Positions 1 through 5,606 of a stretch of 8,003 nt of DNA are shown one piece after another. This DNA comes from Rhodospirillales bacterium. GTDB lineage: Bacteria; Pseudomonadota; Alphaproteobacteria; Rhodospirillales; Defluviicoccaceae. Position 1 is the first letter of the stretch. Every line of letters starts with the position of its first letter. A program made the translations under genes and the position numbers. The stretch lies in NCBI GenBank assembly GCA_030622775.1, contig JAUXFS010000061.1, forward strand, positions 1-8,003, read 5' to 3'. Below the pieces are notes generated by a model. It was not told where the DNA came from. It did not search any database and saw only the letters and a program-made list of their open reading frames with translations.

Positions 1-76
1 CAAGGACTCCCTGCGCCTCCGGCGCAAAGTCGCCGCCTGGGACGACCAATTCCTCGCAAGCCTCATCGCCGCATGA
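1..76 (+). CDS. C-terminal end of an unidentified protein (partial)
   Basis: Reading from base 2 gives an open frame of 24 codons that ends at TGA 74-76, with the C-terminus ...AAWDDQFLASLIAA. Arg/Lys-rich residues come first (LRLRRK), then an amphipathic tail that looks helical. This frame has codon use like the rest of the window (many G/C third positions), so it is probably the 3' end of a real + strand gene whose body lies to the left. Too little is present to name a family. It converges on the minus-strand permease gene across a 188-base gap. Confidence 0.45.
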   Translation, partial: KDSLRLRRKVAAWDDQFLASLIAA

Positions 77-264
77 TCCCTTCACCCGATTCCCCTGGGC
101 ATTGTCGCTGTTTGAAGCTCGGTCTTCGCTGTGTTGGCTGGGGCCAGAGATGCGGTAGTATCGGCTCCGCAAGAGCCAGATTCGCGACCAGCTTGTTCTA
201 TTGCGCGAGGGTGGGCGAGCATTCCTCAACCCCTCGTCTCTAAGACGAGAACTGCCACTCTGTA
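77..264. other. Convergent intergenic region with two small hairpins
   Basis: This gap separates the end of the left partial gene from the stop of the minus-strand permease, so it is where both transcripts should end. I see two perfect inverted repeats. One is GGCTC/GAGCC at 163-177 with a 5-base loop; the other is CTCGTCT/AGACGAG at 233-249 with a 3-base loop. Neither is followed by a clear T tract on either strand, so they are weak intrinsic-terminator candidates. I see no tRNA and no convincing ORF. Confidence 0.5.
233..249 (-). terminator. Possible terminator hairpin downstream of the ABC-2 permease gene
   Basis: Arms 233-239 (CTCGTCT) and 243-249 (AGACGAG) pair perfectly over 7 bp around a 3-base loop, and lie 15 bases past the permease stop codon. 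The stem is only moderately GC-rich and no U run follows on the minus strand, so it may only stabilise the 3' end of the message. The assignment rests on position and symmetry. Confidence 0.3.
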
Positions 265-1044
265 TCAAGCCTTCAGCTTGTAACCCCTGGCGAACATCCG
301 ATGGCATAGGAGCCACAACGCGGCGTTGACCGCGGCCAGTACCGCCGCGCCGATCATCGGGTTGACGTCGGCATGGCCGATGACGCCGTAGCGGAAGCCG
401 TCGATCATGTAGAAGAACGGGTTGACGTGGGCGATGTGCTGAAACGCCGGCGGCAGCCTGTCGATGGAATAGAACGTACCGGAGAGGAACGACAGCGGGG
501 TGATCACGAAGTTGGTGACCGCCGCCATCTGGTCGAACTTCTCCGACCAGATACCGCCGGCGATGCCGAGCAGCGCCAGCATCAGCGACGCCATAATCCC
601 GAAATAGAGGATGGCGCCGATGTTGTGGGCATGCAACGGAACGAACAGGCTCATCGTCAGGGCGACGACGCTGCCGACGACGATACCGCGGCTGACCCCG
701 CCCATGGCGATGCCGAGGGTCAGCTCGTGGGCGGTGAGCGGCGGCATCAGGGTGTCGACGATGTTGCCCTGGACCTTGGCGACGAGGATCGACGACGAAG
801 TGTTGGCGAACGAGTTCTGGGCGATCGCCATGGTGATCAGTCCGGGCGCCAGGAACTCCATGAACGGCACCCCGGCCGCCGTCTCGACCGCGCGGCCGAG
901 GGCGAGCGCGAAGATGGCGAGGAAGATCAGCGTCGTCACCACCGGCGCGAACAGCGTCTGATTGTAGACCTTGGCGAACCGCCGTACCTCCCGCAGGTAA
1001 AGGGTCCACAGCCCAAGCCAGTTGCTGCGTGTCAGGTCATGCAT
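265..1044 (-). CDS. ABC-2 family transporter permease (YadH/NodJ-like)
   Basis: A 259-residue inner-membrane protein of the ABC-2 exporter permease family, the membrane half of an ABC exporter such as those for polysaccharides, lipids or drugs; the substrate cannot be predicted. After a short cytoplasmic start (LYLREVRRFAK, residues 15-25), hydrophobic segments lie near residues 31-50, 62-80, 115-135, 143-165, 174-193 and 228-248, matching the usual six-helix plan. The motif HVNPFFYMIDGFRYG (206-220) before the last helix is typical of the family. The length is also normal. The ATG at 1044 is preceded by a good Shine-Dalgarno GGAGGG (complement of 1053-1058) with 8-base spacing. It follows the DUF481 gene by 30 bases on the same strand, so the two are probably co-transcribed. 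Usually an ATP-binding subunit gene is adjacent; none is seen here, so the ATPase must be encoded elsewhere or the locus is rearranged. The family call is firm; the function is not. Confidence 0.9.
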   Translation of the reverse strand: MHDLTRSNWLGLWTLYLREVRRFAKVYNQTLFAPVVTTLIFLAIFALALGRAVETAAGVPFMEFLAPGLITMAIAQNSFANTSSSILVAKVQGNIVDTLMPPLTAHELTLGIAMGGVSRGIVVGSVVALTMSLFVPLHAHNIGAILYFGIMASLMLALLGIAGGIWSEKFDQMAAVTNFVITPLSFLSGTFYSIDRLPPAFQHIAHVNPFFYMIDGFRYGVIGHADVNPMIGAAVLAAVNAALWLLCHRMFARGYKLKA

Positions 1045-1074
1045 TCTCGAGTCCCTCCGGTCTCGCCACTTGGC

Positions 1075-2088
1075 CTAATTGCCCTTGCCCCCGAAACCAT
1101 AGACCAGGGTCGCCTTTGCCGTGGTGTCGGTCTTGTTGGCGTCGTCGCCGGGATTGGTGTCGTGGCGCACCTCGTAGGAAAGTCGGGCGGCGAAATCGTC
1201 GACGATGGTCAGGGTCAGGGCCGTGATGTTGCCGAGATTGGCTCGTTTCGAATTGCCTTCGATGCCAAAGAAGTTAGTGAACTTGGTGCCCTTGGTGACT
1301 TGCCAGGCGAGATCGGTCGCGGCCCATCCGACCAGATCGTTGTTCAGATTGCCGCCATCCCCCGATCTCTCTCGGGCTTGCCGGAAACCGGGTCCGGCTT
1401 CAAGGGAAAGCTTGAGGTCGTCGGAATTGAACAGCCGGTAGCCGGGGCCGAACAGCTCGTGCGTTTGCCACTGGAAGCCGTCGTCCTTGTCGTCGACGAA
1501 CCGCAAACGGCTCGTCGCATACCATTGATCGGTCAGGTTGTATTTGGTTTGGTCCCTGGCGACGAAGCGACGGGTGGTCGTCTCGCCGCTGTCGTTGATG
1601 AAGTCGTAGGACAGGGCGAACTCGTTCTCCCAATGGCCTTTCTGGTAGATCAGCTTTCCGGAGGCGCTGACTGTATCCAACGGGCTGTTGCCGGTCTGAT
1701 ACAGACCGCCGATTTCGGCCTCGCCGCTCCACGGCGATTTCTCTTTTTCTTCTTCTTCGGCCGCTGGCTCGCCGCCCGCTGCCGCGAATTGCTCGGCGTA
1801 GTCGGGGAACGCGGCGCCGGCCGTGTTGACGATCGCGTCGCGATGGTTCGGCGCCAGCCTTACGGCCGCGTCGACGATCGCCGGCGCCTGCTCGGGCGCG
1901 GTGGCGATGGCGGCGAAGATCACCTTGTAGATCGCCGGAAGATCGTCGCGGGCGACAGCCTCGTTCACCGCGATCTCGTCGGCATCGGTGAGGCCGGTGG
2001 TGGTCGCGGATCGGCTCGGATCGGCCCAAAGCAACGCGAACAGCAAGACGGTCAGCCCTAGGGTCTTGCCGTGATGGTCCGTGGTCAT
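1075..2088 (-). CDS. DUF481 family outer-membrane protein with N-terminal helical extension
   Basis: Predicted 337-residue exported protein. Residues 1-28 form a signal peptide (HHGK, then a hydrophobic stretch LTVLLFALLWA, with cleavage likely after SRSA). Residues 33-104 look alpha-helical and Ala-rich (NEAVARDDLPAIYKVIF...). An acidic linker with EEEEKEK follows at about 105-118. Residues 119-337 match the DUF481 pattern (the 'salt-induced outer membrane protein' or YdiY-like family): it opens with WSGEAEIGGLYQTGNS and continues as alternating beta strands ending in ATLVYGFGGKGN. Such proteins are thought to be small outer-membrane beta-barrels of unknown role. The last residue is Asn, not the aromatic residue common at barrel C-termini. 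Two adjacent ATGs occur at 2091 and 2088. The GGGAG Shine-Dalgarno (complement of 2095-2099) is 6 bases from the second but only 3 from the first, so I chose 2088. An upstream in-frame ATG at 2181 would add 31 residues ahead of the signal peptide and is unlikely. Probably the first gene of an operon with the ABC-2 permease. Confidence 0.85.
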   Translation of the reverse strand: MTTDHHGKTLGLTVLLFALLWADPSRSATTTGLTDADEIAVNEAVARDDLPAIYKVIFAAIATAPEQAPAIVDAAVRLAPNHRDAIVNTAGAAFPDYAEQFAAAGGEPAAEEEEKEKSPWSGEAEIGGLYQTGNSPLDTVSASGKLIYQKGHWENEFALSYDFINDSGETTTRRFVARDQTKYNLTDQWYATSRLRFVDDKDDGFQWQTHELFGPGYRLFNSDDLKLSLEAGPGFRQARERSGDGGNLNNDLVGWAATDLAWQVTKGTKFTNFFGIEGNSKRANLGNITALTLTIVDDFAARLSYEVRHDTNPGDDANKTDTTAKATLVYGFGGKGN

Positions 2089-2091
2089 CAT

Positions 2092-2322
2092 GCTCTCCCA
2101 TTTCGCCGGTTCGGTGCGATCAAGAGATGAACGTGGGAGGATGAAGGGGCCGAAGACCGGTCCATCCATCCGAAGCCCCATGCGACGGGGGAATGACCGA
2201 ACCTATAGTCGGGTGAGACACGCGACCAGAGGGGATTCGCCAGGATCGTTGAAACATGGGATCGGCTGTGTCACCAAAACCACGCCCGGATTGCCGGGAC
2301 ATGGGGCGGGCACGAGGGGGAC
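2092..2322. promoter_or_regulatory. Divergent intergenic region between the DUF481 and glutamate-receptor channel genes
   Basis: These 231 bases separate two divergently read genes, so both promoters should lie here. A near-symmetric CTATAG element gives TATAGT on the + strand (2204-2209) and TATAGG on the minus strand, both reasonable -10 hexamers, but neither has a good -35 at 16-18 bases. TTGAAA at 2249-2254 resembles a -35 on the + strand, but the matching -10 position is poor. An imperfect fold is possible between GGGGC near 2147 and GCCCC near 2176, around an ACCGGT palindrome. No operator can be named. I see no gene in this stretch. Confidence 0.45.
2314..2320 (+). promoter_or_regulatory. 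Shine-Dalgarno deciding the start of the channel gene
   Basis: The run GAGGGGG lies close before two in-frame starts, GTG at 2323 and ATG at 2332. Counting from its GAGG core, spacing is 5 bases to the GTG and 14 to the ATG, which favours the GTG. The choice changes only three residues ahead of the signal peptide. Confidence 0.5.
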
Positions 2323-3450
2323 GTGAATTCGATGCGAACGAAAAATTGGCTCGGGGCCGTATGCCGGCGACTGTTGGCATTTGTCCTGGTTCCGGTGTTG
2401 GCGCCGGCGCTTCTGGCGCTCGAACCCGCGCATGCACAGGAAGTGGCGGTCGACCGCGTGCTGAAAGTCGGCACGACCGTGGCGCCGCCCTTCGCGATCA
2501 AGGGCAAGGACGGTCGGTGGCATGGTATCGCCATCGATCTCTGGCAAGATCTCGCCTCGGATCTCGGGTTGAGGTTCGAACTGGAGGAGCGGAAGTTCCA
2601 GGATCTGCTGAAAGACGTGGCCGACGGGTCGTTGGACGTCGCCGTCGCGGCGATCACCATCACCGCCGAGCGGGAGAAGGTGGTGGACTTCAGCCACCCC
2701 TTGTACACGACGGGGCTGGGGATTGCAGTTCCTCTCGAATCCAAGGCCGACGGGTGGCTGAGGGTGGCCGAGCGCTTTCTGTCGCTCGAGTTTTTCTATG
2801 TGTTGGGCCTGCTGATGTTGGTCCTGCTCATCGCCGGTTTTCTGGTTTGGTTGTTCGAACGCAACCGCAACCGGTCGATGTTCGGCGGAGGAACCGCGAA
2901 GGGCGTCGGCAGCGGGTTCTGGTGGTCGGCGGTCACCATGACCACGGTTGGTTACGGCGACAAGGCTCCTGTAACGGTCGGAGGGCGCGTCATCGCGCTC
3001 ATCTGGATGTTCACCTCGATCATCATCATTTCGAGCTTTACCGCGGCGATCACGTCGTCTCTCACGGTGAGTGAGTTGGGAAGTCCGGTCAAAGGGTTGG
3101 ACGATCTGAGGCGTATTCGAGTGGGTACCGTGAACGGGTCCACGAGCGCCAACTTCCTCGAAGAGCAGAACATCGCAGCGATTTCATTCGAGAGCACCAG
3201 GAGCGGACTCGAGGCGATGACCGACAAGAAAATCGAAGCGTTCGTTCAGGATGCTCCTATCCTGAAGTATCTGGTGAACACCCACTTTCGAGGAAAGCTC
3301 CAGGTGCTCCCAGGCACGTTTTCGCGACAGGACTACGGTATTGCCTTGCCAGCGGGTAGCGAACTGCGCGAACTGGTGAACAGAGATCTTCTTGAGTACA
3401 TCTACAGCGAAAGCTGGCGCGTGCTTCTTGAGCGCTATCTGAAACCGTGA
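2323..3450 (+). CDS. GluR0-type prokaryotic glutamate receptor, ligand-gated K+ channel
   Basis: A 375-residue protein with the plan signal peptide, binding lobe 1, membrane helix, pore loop, membrane helix, binding lobe 2, as in cyanobacterial GluR0. The signal peptide is residues 1-39 (cleavage near AHAQ). Lobe 1 spans about 45-140 and contains TITAEREKVVDFSHP (112-126), where R117 aligns with the arginine that holds the ligand alpha-carboxylate in glutamate receptors. M1 is about 157-178. The pore loop FWWSAVTMTTVGYGD (199-213) carries the full potassium filter TVGYGD (208-213). M2 is about 222-247. Lobe 2 spans about 257-375, with T274/S275 and D310 (VQDAPILKY) at the other ligand-contact positions; Asp rather than Glu at 310 resembles NMDA-type receptors. 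No third membrane helix follows lobe 2, as expected for this class. It would sit in the inner membrane as a tetramer, binding a periplasmic amino acid and passing K+. Ligand and gating are inferred from homology. ATG 2332 is an alternative start. Divergent from DUF481; the next gene is 124 bases downstream. Confidence 0.93.
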   Translation: MNSMRTKNWLGAVCRRLLAFVLVPVLAPALLALEPAHAQEVAVDRVLKVGTTVAPPFAIKGKDGRWHGIAIDLWQDLASDLGLRFELEERKFQDLLKDVADGSLDVAVAAITITAEREKVVDFSHPLYTTGLGIAVPLESKADGWLRVAERFLSLEFFYVLGLLMLVLLIAGFLVWLFERNRNRSMFGGGTAKGVGSGFWWSAVTMTTVGYGDKAPVTVGGRVIALIWMFTSIIIISSFTAAITSSLTVSELGSPVKGLDDLRRIRVGTVNGSTSANFLEEQNIAAISFESTRSGLEAMTDKKIEAFVQDAPILKYLVNTHFRGKLQVLPGTFSRQDYGIALPAGSELRELVNRDLLEYIYSESWRVLLERYLKP

Positions 3451-3452
3451 AG

Positions 3453-3470
3453 CCCTCGAAGCCTCGAGGG
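3453..3470 (+). terminator. Hairpin just after the channel gene; possible weak terminator or translational switch
   Basis: CCCTCGA (3453-3459) and TCGAGGG (3464-3470) pair perfectly over 7 bp with a 4-base loop, starting 2 bases after the channel stop codon. No T tract follows, so it is not a classical intrinsic terminator. The 3' arm contains GAGGG (3466-3470), a possible ribosome-binding site for the small ORF starting at 3477, so the stem could hide that site. Confidence 0.4.
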
Positions 3471-3476
3471 ACGTTC

Positions 3477-3578
3477 ATGGGCAAGGCCTTTCCAGTGTCG
3501 TCCTGTCCGGGTAATGTCCTGCCAAGCGGTTTTATTGGCCGCGGTCGGCAATTGGAAAAGACGGGAACATCGGCGTGA
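3477..3578 (+). CDS. Possible 33-residue small ORF overlapping the AI-2E start
   Basis: ATG 3477 opens 33 codons ending at TGA 3576-3578, starting MGKAFPVSS and ending KTGTSA. A GAGGG element (3466-3470) lies 6 bases upstream of the ATG, better placed than the signal before the next gene. The stop overlaps the GTG start of the AI-2E gene (GTGA at 3575-3578), a common layout for translational coupling. The peptide contains one Cys and no recognised domain or membrane helix. It may be a leader ORF, or only a chance open frame in the gap. It rests on start-site and stop/start geometry alone. Confidence 0.25.
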   Translation: MGKAFPVSSCPGNVLPSGFIGRGRQLEKTGTSA

Positions 3579-4711
3579 CGGAAGACAGGCAAACTTCGGG
3601 CGATAAAGCCTTCCTGCGGAAAGCCCTGGAGGCCACCATCCGCATTGGCCTCGTGGTTCTCCTCGTTCTCTGGTGCTTCGAGATCGTCAAGCCGTTCATC
3701 GTGCCGGTGATCTGGGGCATCATCATCGCCGTCGCCACCTACCCGGGGTACCGCCGACTGTGCGTCGCGATGGGCGACCGTCGCGGGCTCGCCGCGACGG
3801 TGGTCGCGCTCCTCATGCTCGTTCTGCTCGTCGGGCCGACGATCATCCTGGCCGACACGCTGGTGGCCGGCGCGCGGCAACTTGCCGGGGGGCTGAGCGA
3901 CGGAACGCTTCGTATCCCGCCGCCGCCGGCGAGCGTCGCCGAATGGCCGCTCTTCGGGCAAACGTTGTTTGAGTTCTGGGGCCACGCCTCTCTCAATCTG
4001 GCGTCCGCGCTCAACGAGATCGGGCCCCAGCTCAAGGTTGTCGGCGGCTGGTTGCTGTCCGCCGCCGGCGGTGTCGGTCTCGGCATTGTGTTGTTCGTGT
4101 TCGCGATCGTTATCGCCGGCATTCTCCTGGCCAACGCGAAAAGCGGTGAGGAAGCGGCGGACTCGATCGCGACCCGCCTGGTGGGCGAACAGGGTTCGAA
4201 GTATGCCGATCTCGCCCGGACAACCGTGCGCGGCGTGGCGCGCGGGATCCTCGGCGTCGCGCTGATCCAGTCGATCCTCGCCGGGCTCGGCTTCCTTGCG
4301 ATCGGCTTGCCCGCCGCCGGTCTCCTGGCCTTGCTGTGCCTCGTTCTGGCGGTGATCCAGGTCGGCGTCGGCCCGATCATGATTCCGGCGGTGATCTACG
4401 TCTTCGCGACCGCCGACCCTCTTCCCGCGGTCCTGTTCCTCATCTGGGGCGTGTTTGTCGGTCTCCTCGACAACTTCCTCAAACCCATTCTCCTGGGTCG
4501 CGGCGCCCCGGTGCCGATGGCGGTGATCTTCGTTGGGGCGATCGGCGGATTTCTCGCCCATGGGATCATCGGCCTTTTTGTCGGCGCGGTCGTCCTGTCG
4601 CTGGGCTACACCTTGTTCCGCGAGTGGCTCGGCGAGGAATCGAAGTCGAAGATGGAAGCAAGCGCGGCGGCGAGCGCACCCGCCCCCACGGACGGATCGG
4701 ACGAGCCGTAG
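3575..4711 (+). CDS. AI-2E family transporter (YhhT/PerM/TqsA-type)
   Basis: A 378-residue polytopic inner-membrane protein of the AI-2E (UPF0118) family. Members have been linked to autoinducer-2 export, Na+/H+ exchange and other efflux; the substrate here is unknown. Hydrophobic segments lie at about 22-38, 40-56, 73-95, 158-186, 222-242, 244-275, 283-298 and 313-345, the usual two N-terminal, one middle and clustered C-terminal helices. The region between about 96 and 155 is the family's poorly conserved soluble portion. The C-terminal block DNFLKPILLGRG (299-310), then GAIGGFLAHGIIGLFVGAVV (321-340), is the clearest signature. A hydrophilic Ser/Ala/Pro-rich tail follows (from about 356). 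The start is GTG at 3575, the only plausible one in frame, with a weak GGGA 8 bases before it. It follows the channel gene by 124 bases and precedes ppk2 by 49 bases, so it is probably co-transcribed with ppk2. Confidence 0.9.
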   Translation: MTEDRQTSGDKAFLRKALEATIRIGLVVLLVLWCFEIVKPFIVPVIWGIIIAVATYPGYRRLCVAMGDRRGLAATVVALLMLVLLVGPTIILADTLVAGARQLAGGLSDGTLRIPPPPASVAEWPLFGQTLFEFWGHASLNLASALNEIGPQLKVVGGWLLSAAGGVGLGIVLFVFAIVIAGILLANAKSGEEAADSIATRLVGEQGSKYADLARTTVRGVARGILGVALIQSILAGLGFLAIGLPAAGLLALLCLVLAVIQVGVGPIMIPAVIYVFATADPLPAVLFLIWGVFVGLLDNFLKPILLGRGAPVPMAVIFVGAIGGFLAHGIIGLFVGAVVLSLGYTLFREWLGEESKSKMEASAAASAPAPTDGSDEP

Positions 4712-4760
4712 GGCTTTCGTACCGTACATGTCGAAAAAATGACAACGAAGGGAACCGAGC

Positions 4761-5594
4761 ATGGCTAAGAAAACCGACGGCAAGAAGGCCGATCGCAAGA
4801 AGGTCAAAGAGAACAACGGCAAGATGAGCCGCAAGGCGTGCGAGGCCGAGATGGACAAGCTCCAGACCGAACTGTGTCGACTGCAGGAATGGGTCAAGCA
4901 GGAAGGCGCGCGGATCATCGTCGTCTTCGAAGGCCGCGACGCGGCCGGAAAGGGCGGCGTGCTCAAGCGGATCACCGAACGGGTCAGTCCGCGGGTGTTC
5001 CGTGTTGTCGCGCTGCCCGCGCCGACCGAGCGCGAGAAGACCCAGATCTATGCCCAGCGCTACATTCCGCACTTCCCGGCGGCGGGCGAAATCATCCTGT
5101 TCGATCGCAGTTGGTACAACCGGGCCGGCGTCGAGCGGGTCATGGGCTTCTGTACGCCCGATGACTGTGAGCGGTTCCTCCGGATCATTCCCAACTTCGA
5201 ACGGGAACTCGTCGATCAGGGCATCATCCTGATCAAGTATTTCTTCGATGTCAGCGAGGAGGAACAGGATCGGCGGTTCCGCCGGCGGATCAACGATCCC
5301 ATGCGGCAATGGAAACTGAGCCCGATGGATCTCGAGTCCTATACGCGCTGGTGGGACTATACCGCCGCCATCAATGACATGATGCTGGCGACCGATACCG
5401 AGTACGCGCCGTGGCACATCGTCGAGGCCGACGACAAGCGGCGGGCGCGGCTGAACTGCATCGCGCACCTGCTCAGCGTCATTCCCTACAAGAAGGTCCC
5501 CTTCGACAAGCCGTCGCTGGGAAAACGGGGGAAGCGGCCAAAGGACGTTCCCGAGCGGCCGATGTTTAGCCACTTCGTGCCCAAGAAGTACTGA
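4761..5594 (+). CDS. ppk2: Polyphosphate kinase 2 (PPK2 family, probably class I)
   Basis: A 277-residue cytoplasmic enzyme that transfers phosphate between polyphosphate and nucleoside phosphates, usually making ATP or GTP from the diphosphate. A Lys-rich N-terminal tail (residues 3-21) precedes a helix (about 23-48) and the P-loop fold. The Walker A motif is GRDAAGKGG (58-66). The Walker B-like motif is LFDRSWYNRAGVE (113-125), with D115 and R116. The lid region RRRINDPMRQWKLSPMD (174-190) and YTRWWDYTAAINDM (194-207) are family hallmarks, as is APWHIVEADDKRRARLN (216-232). All key residues are present, and the single-domain length fits class I; preference for ADP or GDP is inferred. ATG 4761 has GAAGGGA (4747-4753) 7 bases upstream. 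Probably in an operon with the AI-2E gene, and convergent with the MscS-family gene, with 9 bases between stops. Confidence 0.95.
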   Translation: MAKKTDGKKADRKKVKENNGKMSRKACEAEMDKLQTELCRLQEWVKQEGARIIVVFEGRDAAGKGGVLKRITERVSPRVFRVVALPAPTEREKTQIYAQRYIPHFPAAGEIILFDRSWYNRAGVERVMGFCTPDDCERFLRIIPNFERELVDQGIILIKYFFDVSEEEQDRRFRRRINDPMRQWKLSPMDLESYTRWWDYTAAINDMMLATDTEYAPWHIVEADDKRRARLNCIAHLLSVIPYKKVPFDKPSLGKRGKRPKDVPERPMFSHFVPKKY

Positions 5595-5606
5595 GATTTC
5601 GGCTCA
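5592..5606. terminator. Convergent stop region between ppk2 and the MscS-family gene
   Basis: The two stop codons face each other within TGAGATTTCGGCTCA, whose ends (TGAG/CTCA) can pair over 4 bp on either strand. The stem is too short and lacks a T tract, so termination probably happens inside the opposing gene or depends on Rho. Listed mainly because no other terminator is visible for either gene. Confidence 0.2.

Noticed and set aside
77..264. tRNA-like or small RNA gene in the left gap
   Set aside because: Only two short separate stems are present; no cloverleaf, no CCA or T-loop pattern, and no promoter.
373..2061. Long open frame of 562 codons on the + strand
   Set aside because: It lies opposite the ABC-2 permease and DUF481 genes, which have clear family matches, signal peptides and ribosome-binding sites. 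Its product is charged and of low complexity, as expected for an antisense frame in GC-rich DNA.
2204..2277. TATAGT and TTGAAA as a promoter for the channel gene
   Set aside because: The two elements are in the wrong order, and neither has a proper partner at 16-18 bases, so no promoter is called.
4728..4742. Mini ORF (ATG, four codons, then TGA) just before ppk2
   Set aside because: Too short to assess, and nothing suggests regulation; probably chance.
3257..4975. Long open frame of 572 codons on the minus strand
   Set aside because: It is antisense to the channel end, the AI-2E gene and the start of ppk2, is dominated by Arg, Asp, Glu and Gln, and shows no domain.
4566..5573. Open frame of 335 codons on the minus strand opposite ppk2
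   Set aside because: Antisense to a gene with complete PPK2 motifs; no family resemblance.
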